64,000 bases of DNA from JBCCCJ01 sp039029315 (GCA_039029315.1 JBCCGK010000010.1:109705-173704), one strand, 5' to 3'; counted from the first letter of the stretch, positions 17,301-26,152 are shown. The notes: generated from the sequence alone by a model not told the origin. Made by a program: numbers and translations.

Positions 17301-20217
17301 TGCTTTTTCTGATAGTCACTCCCTTCCTCCCAAGGCGCTCATCTTGGTCAGACCAGATTCTACTGGCTTCTTACGAAATATTCGTCCTGCAACTAGAAGC
17401 ATTCATCAGTTGGGTGTCGGAACCTATGAATTGTGGATGTTTCCTTCAGCAGAGCATTACTATAGATTCGATTCTTTGGTGGTGAAAGCCGATGGAATCA
17501 ATTTTTACGAACTTATGCAAGATTCCCTCCTTGCTGTTGATTCTTTGATGAAAAGAATGTTCGATCTCTCAACCAGTCGACTGCTGGATTCAACAGAGCA
17601 GATCAACAACCGCCTTGAGTTGCAGAAGACCTTGACTAATTCACAAAGCGCCTATAAGGGGCAGGATGGTAAAATGATCTATGGAACAATTCTGGATTTG
17701 GATGGCACTCCTTTGATTGGGGCATCAGTTCTAATCAAAGGTACCACAATCGGCACATTAACAAATAATGATGGGAGTTTTGGAATCAGAATGCCAAGAG
17801 AAGGGAAATTGGTTGTCTCATATGTTGGCTATGCTACCCAGGATGTAGAAGTTTCCGGAAGATCTTCTGTCGATGTCCGACTGTCTTCTGATTTGACCTT
17901 GGAAGAAGTTGTGGTTACGCGCCTGGAAAGACGTTCAGGCAGAAAAAAAGCGGAGACTGTTCACAGCGACCTCACACAAAGTCTACAAAAAAGACCAGAG
18001 GTAAGTCTGGTCTCTGATTCACTGGGCCATGTCCTTCGGATTCGGGGGATCAGCAGCCACACAGCCGCCCCTCCCCTCTATGTCATTGATGGAGTCCCGT
18101 ATGCAAAAGGGATGCTGTCATTGGAGGCCTTGAAGCTAAGACCAGAGGATTTCGCGAACATTCAAGTCCTCAAAGATTCATCAATGATTGGCATTTATGG
18201 CTCACGTGCCGCCAATGGCGTCATTTTAGTAGAAACCAAATCTGGTGCAGGAAGTCGGATTCCTCTGGCGATTGCAGAAGACAATGCTGTTCCTCTCTCT
18301 TTGCCAATGGAAGCTTCTTCACTTCGCAGCAATTTTCGGGATGATGCATTCTGGCAGCCTCGTCTCACCACCAATAGAGACGGAAAAGCCACCTTTTCTG
18401 TTCGCTTTCCCGATGACATTGCCAAATGGAAAGTCTTTGCCATAGGGATGGGAAAAGGCAAATATCTGGGACAAACGTCTTCGATCATTCAGGCGTATAA
18501 ACCTCTTCAGGCCAGACTGTCTCTTCCTCGCTTTCTCATAGAAGGAGATCAGAGTTTTGCGATTGGGAAAATCCAGAACTTTCTGGGAGATACTGTTCGA
18601 CTGAATCAGGCATTCGTAGTAGGAGACAATGAGCCAATCCAGAAACAGATGTCTCTATCCATCTCTCGTCTGGATACCATTTCGTTTACAGCTCCTTCAA
18701 ATGATTCACTCCAGATTACGTTTCAGATCAAGGAAAAAGATGGGTATGAAGATGGTGAACAACGGAATATTCCCATATATCCGAAAGGCAGTCAAGAAAC
18801 TGAGGGGCAATATTTGTATTTGACTGGAGACACAAGCCTGGACCTAACGATCGATCAGACCAAAGGCTTGGTTAGGCTTCAGGCAGAGAGCACTCCCCTT
18901 GACAAGCTTCGAACAGAAATCAAGCAGTTGCGTGCCTATCCATATGCTTGTAATGAGCAAGCAGCTTCCAAGCTGAAGGCCCTGCTATGGGACCAGCAGA
19001 TTGCCCTTCAAGTGGGGGAGTCCTTCCCCCACAAGCGAAGCGTTCAGAAATTGATCCGTCGCCTACTCAAGGCCCAAAGAGCAGATCGATATTGGGGGTG
19101 GTGGCCAGAAGGGAACCGTCAACTATGGATTACATCCCATGTGGTAGATGCTTTGCTTCTGGCAAGCGAATCTGACTATCATCTGGATTTTCACGCTTGG
19201 GAATTGCAACGATCCTTGACGCACCAACTCCAAAAAACACCCGTTTGGTCCCATCTTACCATCCTGGAATTGATGCATAGAATGGAACAAAGGGCAGATC
19301 TCTCCACAGTCAGGAAGATTGTAGAGGGCCTGGAACAAGACAGGACGCTCAGCATCCACCAGCATCTGTCCTTGCTACGAACGAAGCAATTGTATGACTT
19401 ACCTTATACCTTGGATTCTCTTTGGCAAGATCGTCAGATTTCTCCTCGCCAACATTGGTATTGGGGAAATAAATCAAATCGTGATCTGCATACCAACCAG
19501 ACAATGACCACCCTATTGGCATACCGGATTCTGAAAGATGCCAAAGTAGGTCGGGATAGCTTGCAACGGGTCCAGAATTATTTGCTTGAGAACAGGGGGA
19601 CAAATACCTATCATACAGCTAGCGTCCTGGCACACATTCTTCCTGATATCTTGACAGATTCCAGCAAGATTCGTCCACCTCAACTCAGGATCAATGGTCA
19701 ACTCATCACTCGTTTTCCCCTGGATAGCCTATTGGACGCAAGTTCTCCTGTCCATATTGCCAAGACTGGGACAGCTCCCATCTATGCATCCATTTCCCAA
19801 AGTTATCTCGATCCTGCCCCTATGGTCAAAGGAGACAACATCCACATCAGCTCCTGGATGAGCAGAGGCGGGGACAGCTTACAACAGCTTCAGGCTGGCA
19901 AAGAAATCAAGCTGAACATTCAACTCGATCTGGAGCAAGATGCCGATTATCTGATGCTGGAAATTCCGATCCCCGCTGGCTGCGATTATGTAACAAAGAA
20001 GGTAAGCAAACAAGCGGGCGAAGTTTATCGTGAATTCTGGAAACACAAGACAGCGATTTTTTGCGAGAATCTTCCTGCCGGCAGCTATCGATATGAGATC
20101 AAGCTACTCCCCCGATATGCTGGCAGATACACCGTGAACCCTCCACGTGCAGTGGAAATGTACTTCCCAGTTTTTGAGGCCAGAGGAAGCACAAAGTCCA
20201 TCCTCATTACTCCCTAG
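14305..20217 (+). CDS. Alpha-2-macroglobulin-like giant protein with inserted SusC-type regulatory domain and TonB plug (copy 2)
   Basis: The 1970-aa product is collinear with the preceding one: signal peptide (ending FSFAQ), MG2 (IYRPGDTVRVKAF, from about 253), regulatory domain at about 1125-1210 (GTPLIGASVLIKGTTIGTLTNNDG), plug at about 1225-1315 (LYVIDGVPYAKG ... GIYGSRAANGVILVETKSG), A2M domain (FRDDAFWQPRLTTNRDGK) and thioester C1549-N-E-Q. The two copies agree closely in the A2M, regulatory and thioester regions and much less at the start of the plug, where copy 1 has VVVVGYGIQRQKKYLG and copy 2 has VVVTRLERRSGRKKAE. Both end ...EMYFPVF followed by a short tail, as in other bacterial A2M proteins, with no sorting domain. 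Probably exported to the periplasm or the inner face of the outer membrane. Possibly co-transcribed with copy 1. No peptidoglycan polymerase (PBP1C), the usual enterobacterial partner, is nearby. Confidence 0.9.
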   Translation: MIVPALPYSSRTIVCLFLYGFILCQFSFAQALLTSRSSSFHTYIFRLTEEEASSLYTNGIEESYLHSLQDSFLTDSGLTKSLPRGHYLFAHIELNQLILELHTVSQLQFQIIDNQRDLILVVHDSVGNIIPDAEVLISNKQIPFDSHLQAYRLAKSRKEGLLRITYQGYTDIYHVSAEKGAATLKTVLRSIVFTIPIRWIWRPPVQFVRGIAGSIGSGYGKGWIGSLVRLFNGSAAYNALYKYENRKDLAYGESSYLITNKPIYRPGDTVRVKAFVMKKKGRKLRRNVPLTLIGPFGQHRSSRFLAKLSPYRAGAYTYEFVLHDSLNLQLDQGYTLSMDTWFDYTLIQTSFRFEDYELNQAEFSATRAKQLHQRGEQQTLSLQVTDANQHNLPGSEASITVIPRKVEAWKDKQVFLADTLWQHEQRLDPIGPTSIQLPDSIFPEIKLDYLIKIELFTADREKKTFELSATFDNESDKLLLTYDADSLKAQFFNQNREAPRNAVLQALDHNEKVIMEESLSLPSSRPINPTAAHYRLVSGSLSVEADGASLVRVQSERGPDSLRILVQNPRRLPLWYHLYHQQKEIARGSSDSMDFHIRTKNQKIYSLSLSYLWKGNIHKEEYRIPYHPYAASLEFIHPARIFPGQEVEMVINAQTANRKPIAGLDIMAYGISSQFKDGPPPPLSSHLPSNKERKFYNQFRNTWTGRYKKTEALEYDSWNHAHRLDSISMFQFLYPKTGIYQFSLDAPDSITQFSPYVVNAEGALDPVHIIYVDQIPVFFRGTKGWSSYSIPVDSGYHHLGLRTHRYTVELDSLYIPYGKKLILSASTFYSHPHKTVIGMSPTLDAREVRHLRRFFVPIRSENLPPFSYVKQGQRIHLLKGLPHAFNRWDALYGPFLPDSMFLHAPGKFRIQVEFEPNYQYEFRKQFVKLSPFPRQSRIHTSYFPESLNVLTEQKAFGSFAHTEAAILEAWEEQVFMNNIAHIKYDNPTHTEPGHGVLHIAFSDSHSLPPKALILVRPDSTGFLRNIRPATRSIHQLGVGTYELWMFPSAEHYYRFDSLVVKADGINFYELMQDSLLAVDSLMKRMFDLSTSRLLDSTEQINNRLELQKTLTNSQSAYKGQDGKMIYGTILDLDGTPLIGASVLIKGTTIGTLTNNDGSFGIRMPREGKLVVSYVGYATQDVEVSGRSSVDVRLSSDLTLEEVVVTRLERRSGRKKAETVHSDLTQSLQKRPEVSLVSDSLGHVLRIRGISSHTAAPPLYVIDGVPYAKGMLSLEALKLRPEDFANIQVLKDSSMIGIYGSRAANGVILVETKSGAGSRIPLAIAEDNAVPLSLPMEASSLRSNFRDDAFWQPRLTTNRDGKATFSVRFPDDIAKWKVFAIGMGKGKYLGQTSSIIQAYKPLQARLSLPRFLIEGDQSFAIGKIQNFLGDTVRLNQAFVVGDNEPIQKQMSLSISRLDTISFTAPSNDSLQITFQIKEKDGYEDGEQRNIPIYPKGSQETEGQYLYLTGDTSLDLTIDQTKGLVRLQAESTPLDKLRTEIKQLRAYPYACNEQAASKLKALLWDQQIALQVGESFPHKRSVQKLIRRLLKAQRADRYWGWWPEGNRQLWITSHVVDALLLASESDYHLDFHAWELQRSLTHQLQKTPVWSHLTILELMHRMEQRADLSTVRKIVEGLEQDRTLSIHQHLSLLRTKQLYDLPYTLDSLWQDRQISPRQHWYWGNKSNRDLHTNQTMTTLLAYRILKDAKVGRDSLQRVQNYLLENRGTNTYHTASVLAHILPDILTDSSKIRPPQLRINGQLITRFPLDSLLDASSPVHIAKTGTAPIYASISQSYLDPAPMVKGDNIHISSWMSRGGDSLQQLQAGKEIKLNIQLDLEQDADYLMLEIPIPAGCDYVTKKVSKQAGEVYREFWKHKTAIFCENLPAGSYRYEIKLLPRYAGRYTVNPPRAVEMYFPVFEARGSTKSILITP

Positions 20218-20375
20218 GTCTACGGGAAGATTGGCAACTTTCCCTGCGGGCTCAGATGGAGATCTTATCCCTGATCTGGGGTGGATAAAATTTTTAATTT
20301 GACCTCTAATGTGGTAATTTGCGCTGATTTTTGATCGAACCCTTAAAAGACGCAATTCCTCAATAGAATCATCTT

Positions 20376-21662
20376 ATGGCGAGCACTGTAGACATAAATG
20401 AAACGGTTGAAGTGAACATTGGAGACAATAGTTTTGAACTTCCCGTAGTTACTGGAACATATCAAGAAAAAGGCATCATCATTTCAAAGCTTCGCGGACA
20501 AACAGGGTATGTAACCCTCGATCCCGGCTTCAAAAATACTGGATCTACCCAAAGCACCATTACCTTTATCAATGGTGAAAAGGGTGTTCTGCAACATCGA
20601 GGGTACAGCATTGAATCCCTGGCAGAACACGCCTCTTTTCTGGAGGTTGTTCATCTATTGCTCAAAGGAGATCTTCCTAATCAGGCTGAGCTAGAGGTAT
20701 TTACTGCTGATATTGCGGCCACAGCTGGATTACCAGAACACGCAAAAGCGATCCTGAATGCCCTTCCTGATGAAACCCATCCAATGGGCATGCTTTCTGT
20801 CATGCTCAATGCAATGGCTGGATTTTTTCCTGAGTCCATAGATTCCTGGTCTGATGAAGAGGTCCGTTGGAAAACAATGTATCGTCTGATTGCCAATATG
20901 CCAGTCCTCGCGGCTTATATCTACCGTCGAAGAATGAAGCTGGAATATATCGATCCAGATCCTGGCCTCAGCTATGTTGAAAATTTCCTGAACATGATGT
21001 TCGGAACAGTAGACCCCAAGATTGCCGAGGCTCTCGACACTTTGTTGATTCTGCATGCCGATCACGAGCAGAATTGTTCAGCAGCCACTGTCCGTTTTGT
21101 TGGCTCCTCACACGTCAATCTATTTGCAGCCATTGGTGCTGGCAACAATGCACTTTGGGGCCCTCTCCATGGTGGGGCCAATCAGAAAGTGCTGGAAATG
21201 CTGGAAGCGATTCGCCAGGACGGTGGAGATACTTCCAAGTTCATCGCCAAAGCCAAAGACAAAAGTGATCCTTTCCGTCTGATGGGATTTGGACACCGCG
21301 TTTACAAAAACTACGATCCCCGCGCCAAGGTCATCAAAAAATATGTCGACGAAGTATTAGAGCTTCTCAATCTGGATGATCCTCTGGTAGACATCGCCAA
21401 AGGCCTGGAGACTTCAGCACTCGCAGACGAGTATTTTTCTCAACGCAAATTGTTTCCAAATGTAGATTTCTATTCAGGGATTATCTATCGGGCACTTGGG
21501 ATTCCTGTAGATATGTTCACAGTGATGTTTGCTTTGGGTCGTCTCCCAGGCTGGATCAGCCAGTGGAAAGAGATGCGGACAAATAAGGAACCCATTGGTC
21601 GCCCCAGACAAATTTATACGGGGCCTGCTTCTCGTGAATACACCTTTTTAGCGGATAGGTGA
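20376..21662 (+). CDS. gltA: Citrate synthase
   Basis: The 428-aa product condenses acetyl-CoA and oxaloacetate to citrate, the entry step of the TCA cycle, in the cytoplasm. The catalytic residues are all visible: the His in LHADHEQN, the His in MGFGHRVYKNYDPRA, and the Asp in NVDFYSGIIYRALGIP, plus the GPLHGGAN loop. The length and the N-terminal extension before SIESLAE match the hexameric, NADH-sensitive bacterial type. Start at ATG 20376 gives MASTVDINETVEV. A hairpin overlapping the stop codon probably ends the transcript. It is followed in the same direction by accA, joining two acetyl-CoA-using enzymes, although the terminator argues for separate units. Confidence 0.98.
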   Translation: MASTVDINETVEVNIGDNSFELPVVTGTYQEKGIIISKLRGQTGYVTLDPGFKNTGSTQSTITFINGEKGVLQHRGYSIESLAEHASFLEVVHLLLKGDLPNQAELEVFTADIAATAGLPEHAKAILNALPDETHPMGMLSVMLNAMAGFFPESIDSWSDEEVRWKTMYRLIANMPVLAAYIYRRRMKLEYIDPDPGLSYVENFLNMMFGTVDPKIAEALDTLLILHADHEQNCSAATVRFVGSSHVNLFAAIGAGNNALWGPLHGGANQKVLEMLEAIRQDGGDTSKFIAKAKDKSDPFRLMGFGHRVYKNYDPRAKVIKKYVDEVLELLNLDDPLVDIAKGLETSALADEYFSQRKLFPNVDFYSGIIYRALGIPVDMFTVMFALGRLPGWISQWKEMRTNKEPIGRPRQIYTGPASREYTFLADR

Positions 21663-21699
21663 AAAAATATTGAAGAGATATTCAATTTTCACTTTTATT
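21659..21699 (+). terminator. Probable terminator after gltA
   Basis: Arms GTGAAAA (21659-21665) plus TTGAA (21670-21674) pair with TTCAA (21681-21685) and TTTTCAC (21686-21692); the left side has a 4-base bulge. The T run TTTTATT follows. It begins on the gltA stop codon. Confidence 0.5.
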
Positions 21700-21724
21700 C
21701 CATCTAAGATTTTTTGTACCTTCA
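21694..21724 (+). promoter_or_regulatory. Weak promoter candidate for accA
   Basis: TTTA at 21694-21697, a 19-base spacer, and TACCTTCA at 21717-21724. This is a loose match to TTTG-N19-TAnnTTTG and overlaps the gltA terminator tail. The spacing is right but two positions of the downstream element differ. Confidence 0.3.
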
Positions 21725-21751
21725 ATTATTCATGTATCAGCATAATAGCAT

Positions 21752-22759
21752 ATGTCTATGGTGCCTAATAATATTTTTGATTTCGAAAAGCCTATTGTAG
21801 AGCTTGAAAATCGGCTAGCCGATATGAAGGAGATCGCTGTGGAGAATGGGGTCGAGTTGGAAGCTCCTGCAATCGCACTGGAAAAGAAGATCCACGAACT
21901 GAAGGTGAACATTTATGGGAACCTCAGTCGGTGGCAACGGGTACAGGTATCCAGACATCCTGAACGGCCGTATAGTCTCGATTATATCAAACACATCTGT
22001 GATGATTTTGTCGAACTTTTTGGAGACAGAAACTTCAGTGATGACAAGGCAATGATTGGTGGATTGGGCCAGATCAATGGACAAAGTATTATATTCATTG
22101 GTCAACAAAAAGGACGAACCACCAAGGAAAGACAGTATAGAAACTTTGGGATGCCCAATCCAGAAGGCTATCGAAAAGCACTTCGATTGATGAAAATGGC
22201 TGAGAAGTTTCGTATTCCCGTCGTTACCCTGATCGATACTCCCGGAGCTTTTCCGGGATTGGAAGCCGAGGAGAGAGGGCAGGGAGAAGCCATTGCCAGA
22301 AACCTGATGGAAATGTCTGTCTTGCAAGTGCCCATCATCTGTATCGTTATTGGAGAAGGGGCTTCTGGAGGTGCATTGGGAATCGGGATAGGCGACAGAG
22401 TCTATATGATGGAAAATACATGGTATTCGGTCATCTCTCCTGAATCTTGTTCCAGCATTCTTTGGAGAAGCTGGGAAAATAAAGAACAGGCTGCCGAAGC
22501 ATTGAAACTAACCGCCCATGACAATCTGGAACTCAAGATTATCGATGGGATCATCAAAGAACCATTGGGCGGTGCACATAAAGATCCGGCAGAAGCTTAT
22601 AAAGAAGTCAGGCAAAAAATCCTGTCTGATCTTCGCAATTTGCTCTCAATGGACCCTGATGAAATGATCAATCAACGCATTGACAAATTCACCAATCTCG
22701 GAATCTTTGCAGAGTGGGAAGAAAGCATGCAGGAAATCTCTGTGGGGGTAGCAGACTAG
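21752..22759 (+). CDS. accA: Acetyl-CoA carboxylase carboxyltransferase subunit alpha
   Basis: The 335-aa product pairs with AccD to move the carboxyl group from biotin-AccB to acetyl-CoA, giving malonyl-CoA for fatty acid synthesis. Typical segments are seen in order: an N-terminal helical region ([17 protein letters not shown]), [61 protein letters not shown], and [14 protein letters not shown]. The length is as usual for the family. The TAG stop codon is part of the left terminal inverted repeat (GACTAGTGGTTT) of a 169-bp element, so the native end of the gene may have been slightly altered by the insertion; the conserved core is complete. Confidence 0.98.
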   Translation: MSMVPNNIFDFEKPIVELENRLADMKEIAVENGVELEAPAIALEKKIHELKVNIYGNLSRWQRVQVSRHPERPYSLDYIKHICDDFVELFGDRNFSDDKAMIGGLGQINGQSIIFIGQQKGRTTKERQYRNFGMPNPEGYRKALRLMKMAEKFRIPVVTLIDTPGAFPGLEAEERGQGEAIARNLMEMSVLQVPIICIVIGEGASGGALGIGIGDRVYMMENTWYSVISPESCSSILWRSWENKEQAAEALKLTAHDNLELKIIDGIIKEPLGGAHKDPAEAYKEVRQKILSDLRNLLSMDPDEMINQRIDKFTNLGIFAEWEESMQEISVGVAD

Positions 22760-22922
22760 TGGTTTAAGCCATCAGTTCTTGACAATCCAAGTCTAGTCCT
22801 TTTGCACTCCACCTGTCTTATTTTTTCGTCAGATAGCTCGCTATCTTCCTCAAAAATGTGTTGGCCGTGAACAAAAATCCTGTGACTTAATGATCAGAAA
22901 CTTTAGACTGAAACCACTAGTC
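22754..22922. mobile_element. MITE-like 169-bp element overlapping the accA stop codon
   Basis: Perfect 12-bp terminal inverted repeats: GACTAGTGGTTT (22754-22765) and AAACCACTAGTC (22911-22922), extending to 15 positions with one mismatch. The interior is non-coding and has a central hairpin AGATAGC-TC-GCTATCT. Size and plan resemble the 159-bp repeat at 4710 and 63841, and the reverse complement shares its core (TAGC, GAGCTA). Only one copy is in the window, so calling it mobile rests on structure alone. No obvious target-site duplication. Confidence 0.55.
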
Positions 22923-22955
22923 ATCTGATATTTTGTGGAAAAAAAACGAGGATTT

Positions 22956-22987
22956 TTTATAATCTTTTCGGATTTCTATTATTTTTG
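22956..22987 (+). promoter_or_regulatory. Promoter candidate for the lipoprotein gene at 23015
   Basis: TATTTTTG at 22980-22987 matches the TAnnTTTG element at every fixed position. TTTA at 22956-22959 lies 20 bases upstream and is one mismatch from TTTG. Transcription would start near 22994, so the in-frame TTG at 22985 cannot be the translation start, which supports ATG 23015. Confidence 0.5.
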
Positions 22988-23014
22988 ATCCATCCGGGAT
23001 ACTATCTATGGATC

Positions 23015-23518
23015 ATGCTATACAGATACTTTTGGCTCTTACCCCTACTTTGCCTGATCATAGGTTTTCTATCGGGATGTGGTGATATTCGCCCCCTTTG
23101 GAAAGGCAGCATCAAGCTGGAAGATTATACCATGTACTACTCAGAACCCTGTGAGTACCAGGTAAATCTCGAACACATTGGACAGGCAACCGATGCGATG
23201 CTTGAACTTGTCATTACCTACTATGTAGGGACTACTCGCAGTGAACTTCCTCTATTCATTGTCCTCGAAGACAAAAATCACAAACTCAGCGAATTCACTA
23301 CTCTGGTCGTTCTGAAGGCAGAAGGAGAATGGATGGGCATTCCAGAGTCCAATGAAATTGATTATACGCTCACCCATATTGCGATCCCTCACATACAGTT
23401 AGAGCCCGAAGAATACACGCTCCGTGTATATGCCAATGATGAGGAGATTGAGTCGCTCTATGGCGTAGTCAACATTACTGCTCGCTTTTACGAAACCCCT
23501 CCCCAATCGGAAGACTGA
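23015..23518 (+). CDS. Lipoprotein, possibly GldH-like
   Basis: From ATG 23015 the 167-aa product has a hydrophobic signal and a lipobox ending at GFLSGC, so it is a predicted lipoprotein. The mature part is a beta-rich domain. Its pattern, an extended-strand region, then LPLFIVLEDK, then GEWMGIPESNEIDY..., then a strand pair ending LYGVVNITARFYE, recalls the gliding-motility lipoprotein GldH, a core accessory of the type IX system. I see only pattern resemblance, not clear identity, so the name is not assigned. A longer frame from TTG 22985 is rejected because that codon falls inside the promoter element. Confidence 0.75.
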   Translation: MLYRYFWLLPLLCLIIGFLSGCGDIRPLWKGSIKLEDYTMYYSEPCEYQVNLEHIGQATDAMLELVITYYVGTTRSELPLFIVLEDKNHKLSEFTTLVVLKAEGEWMGIPESNEIDYTLTHIAIPHIQLEPEEYTLRVYANDEEIESLYGVVNITARFYETPPQSED

Positions 23519-23532
23519 TCTATCGATTGGGG
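23501..23532 (+). terminator. Hairpin at the end of the lipoprotein gene
   Basis: Arms CCCCAATCG (23501-23509) and CGATTGGGG (23524-23532) pair perfectly across a 14-base loop. The hairpin overlaps the last codons and the stop. No strong T run follows. Confidence 0.4.
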
Positions 23533-23680
23533 TGCGGCCATTTTCTTCAAGATTCTGTCTTGCATGTATCCTTTCTTCCTGTGCGTAGTTCCGATTTTTA
23601 GGCCTCTACACTCCCCCACCGGCATCCGGATAACAAACTCACCCAATTTTCTGTTTCAATTGGAATTTGGAGGTTAACAT

Positions 23681-26152
23681 CTATTCGATGCTGGCTGCCC
23701 CATAACTCTCATACAATTTGCTATAATTCTTGGGCCAGATATTGTCCTTTCGCTTGACGTCTGCCATCCGATAGGTTGGATCTATTTCGATGCTTTGAAT
23801 GTCATCTCTTGGCTTGTCCAGAACAAGTGTATAGCGTGGCTGTGTCCAAATCCAATCATCAATCATGCTGGGAGCCACCGTATAATAATCTCCTCCCTTT
23901 TCTCCCCGCATAATCCGGAGCGGAAGATAAAAGTACTCTACCGTTCCATCTTTATAGCTTACCACCAGGTCAATTGGCATAGGGATGGCTCCTACTCTTT
24001 CCAATTCTATATGGGTTTTGGTCTTGTCAGAAGATTTATTTACAGCAGCAATTTTGTAGTCAATGGTGTTCGTGCTGTTGATCCAGTGTTCGAAGTACCA
24101 ATCCAGTTCCAGGCCCGATTCCTTTTCCATCACTCGCTTAAAATCTGTAGGTGTGGGGTGTTTGAATTGCCATTCATTGTAATATCGGCGCATTCCCCGG
24201 ACAAAGGCCTGATGTCCAATCACATAATTGAGTTGGTGAAGTGTAATCGCTCCTTTCGTATAGGCTGATCGACTATATGCCCGATTGGTTTGGAAATGGT
24301 CTGCATGAATCGAACTCGGCTCTTCCAATCCTGTAGCTATGAAATCTATGTAATTTAGATAGCTGAGGTACTGGGGATTCAGGAGTTTGGTTTTGAACAG
24401 CTGATCCATGAGGTAATCCTCTGTATAAGATGTGAATCCTTCATCCATCCAGGCATACAAGGATTCGTTGGTCCCCAATACATGCTGGAACCAGCTATGA
24501 ACAGCCTCATGCACGGTTACACCAATCAAGCTTTCGAGGGTTCGATTTCCAGAAACCATCGTACACATCGCATACTCCATGCCACCATCTCCTCCCTGAA
24601 CAACCGAATATTGGCGATAGGGATACTTCCCAAATTGACTATTCATGATATTAAACATTCTCACCGCATAGGGTTGCATATCTTTCCAGGTCTGGGTCTG
24701 CGACCCTGGCAAATAGAAAAAATGCAGTTCTGGTCCTTGCGGGATTGGGATAACATCATGCACATATTCCGGGTCAGCTCCCCAGGCAAAATCATGAACA
24801 TTGGGGGCAACAAAATGCCAGGTCAACTGATCAGAAGTTCCAACTTGTTGCGCTTGCCCAGCCAATAGGTACCCATGACCAATCTCCTCTGGATTTTGGA
24901 GATACCCAGTCCCGCCAATAGAATAGCTGGAATCTATGGTGATTTTGACTTCATAATCTCCCCACACGCCATGAAATTCTCGTCCGATATAGGGATTGGC
25001 ATGCCAACCTTCCCGATCATATTCACACAATTTCGGATACCATTGAGTCATCGTATAGTCCACGCCTCCTGCATTGTTGCGCCCACTTCTACGAATTTGA
25101 ACAGGAACTTGAGCTTGATAGTCCATTTCAAATACAGTAGAGTCTCCCGGCAACATAGGATTTGCCAGTTCTACAACCAGAATGGTTCCTTCTTCACTGA
25201 AAGATACTGCAGTCCCATCCTGTGTCAAGGAATTTGTTCGCAGATATCCTATTTCATCCTCAGACAGAGCTGAAATTCGATTCCCAATTTTGGAACTGGG
25301 GTCGCTGATATTCTGTGACCGAATGTCCATCATGCTTCCAGACTGGAAAGCATTGAAGTACAGATGATAAAATACTCGCTTGAGGGTATCTGGTGAATGA
25401 TTGAAATAGGTCAAACGCTGAAATCCATCATATTGATGTTTTTCCACATCCATATCGATTTCCATATAGTATTTGACAGCCTGTTGCCAATAAAAATCTT
25501 CTGCCATTGGGCGGGGAGAAGCAGTCTGAACCAGGGCAGGTGCTTCCGCCAGTTCCTGTTCAAGATGATCTTTGTACAGAATTCCGTGCAAATGATCGAT
25601 TTCATGCTGAAAAATAACTGCCGTAAATCCTTCTACCAATTCTGTATGATGACTCCCATCGGCTAACTCATACTCAATCAATATCTGAAGTGCCCTGTTG
25701 ACAGAATCAGATTCATCCGGAATGGACAGACAGCCCTCACGTCCCGTTTGGGTTTCGCGCGAATACTCCAAAATGGTCGGGTTCAGATAGGCCTCAAATG
25801 GATAGCCGTCTCGATCAAACCTCTGAACCCAGATGATTTGTCTCAGTAATCCTACCTGTGGAGCTGCAATGCCTACTCCCATAGAAGCAGAATCTGTGAC
25901 TGTTTCGTACAATCGCTGAATGAAAGCTTGTAAATCCTTGTCTTCGGGATCGGCTTTTACCCGCTGGCTAGGTGTTCGGAGTAACAAGGAGTCATCCCGA
26001 TTCGTGATGAGATACACCCGCATGGGATCTGATGCTTCTCCAGAATGGATCAATGCCTTTTCTTCGGAAGAAAAAGGAGTGGGGGTTTGGGAGAAAACGG
26101 AAAGTTGGAGGAGGGCTGATAGGAATAATGCAACAAAAGGCTTCATGAACAT
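23681..26152 (-). CDS. Secreted fusion: peptide deformylase domain plus M1 aminopeptidase domain
   Basis: The 823-aa product starts with a signal peptide (MKPFVALFLSALLQLSVFSQ). Residues ~40-200 form a peptide deformylase domain with all three family motifs intact: GVGIAAPQ (92-99), EGCLS (139-143, Cys metal ligand) and HEIDH (183-187, two His ligands and catalytic Glu). Residues ~215-823 are an M1 metallopeptidase with GGMEYAM, HEAVH (548-552) and E571. Deformylase normally removes formyl groups from nascent chains in the cytosol; M1 enzymes remove N-terminal residues. An exported protein joining both could deformylate and then trim extracellular or periplasmic formyl-peptides; that is inference. 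ATG 26152 is used (ATG 26146 and TTG 26155 are alternatives). The cytosolic deformylase gene is not in the window. Confidence 0.92.
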   Translation of the reverse strand: MFMKPFVALFLSALLQLSVFSQTPTPFSSEEKALIHSGEASDPMRVYLITNRDDSLLLRTPSQRVKADPEDKDLQAFIQRLYETVTDSASMGVGIAAPQVGLLRQIIWVQRFDRDGYPFEAYLNPTILEYSRETQTGREGCLSIPDESDSVNRALQILIEYELADGSHHTELVEGFTAVIFQHEIDHLHGILYKDHLEQELAEAPALVQTASPRPMAEDFYWQQAVKYYMEIDMDVEKHQYDGFQRLTYFNHSPDTLKRVFYHLYFNAFQSGSMMDIRSQNISDPSSKIGNRISALSEDEIGYLRTNSLTQDGTAVSFSEEGTILVVELANPMLPGDSTVFEMDYQAQVPVQIRRSGRNNAGGVDYTMTQWYPKLCEYDREGWHANPYIGREFHGVWGDYEVKITIDSSYSIGGTGYLQNPEEIGHGYLLAGQAQQVGTSDQLTWHFVAPNVHDFAWGADPEYVHDVIPIPQGPELHFFYLPGSQTQTWKDMQPYAVRMFNIMNSQFGKYPYRQYSVVQGGDGGMEYAMCTMVSGNRTLESLIGVTVHEAVHSWFQHVLGTNESLYAWMDEGFTSYTEDYLMDQLFKTKLLNPQYLSYLNYIDFIATGLEEPSSIHADHFQTNRAYSRSAYTKGAITLHQLNYVIGHQAFVRGMRRYYNEWQFKHPTPTDFKRVMEKESGLELDWYFEHWINSTNTIDYKIAAVNKSSDKTKTHIELERVGAIPMPIDLVVSYKDGTVEYFYLPLRIMRGEKGGDYYTVAPSMIDDWIWTQPRYTLVLDKPRDDIQSIEIDPTYRMADVKRKDNIWPKNYSKLYESYGAASIE

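Noticed and set aside
22985..23014. TTG start of the lipoprotein at 22985
   Set aside because: That codon lies in a consensus promoter element, and the lipoprotein signal begins at ATG 23015.
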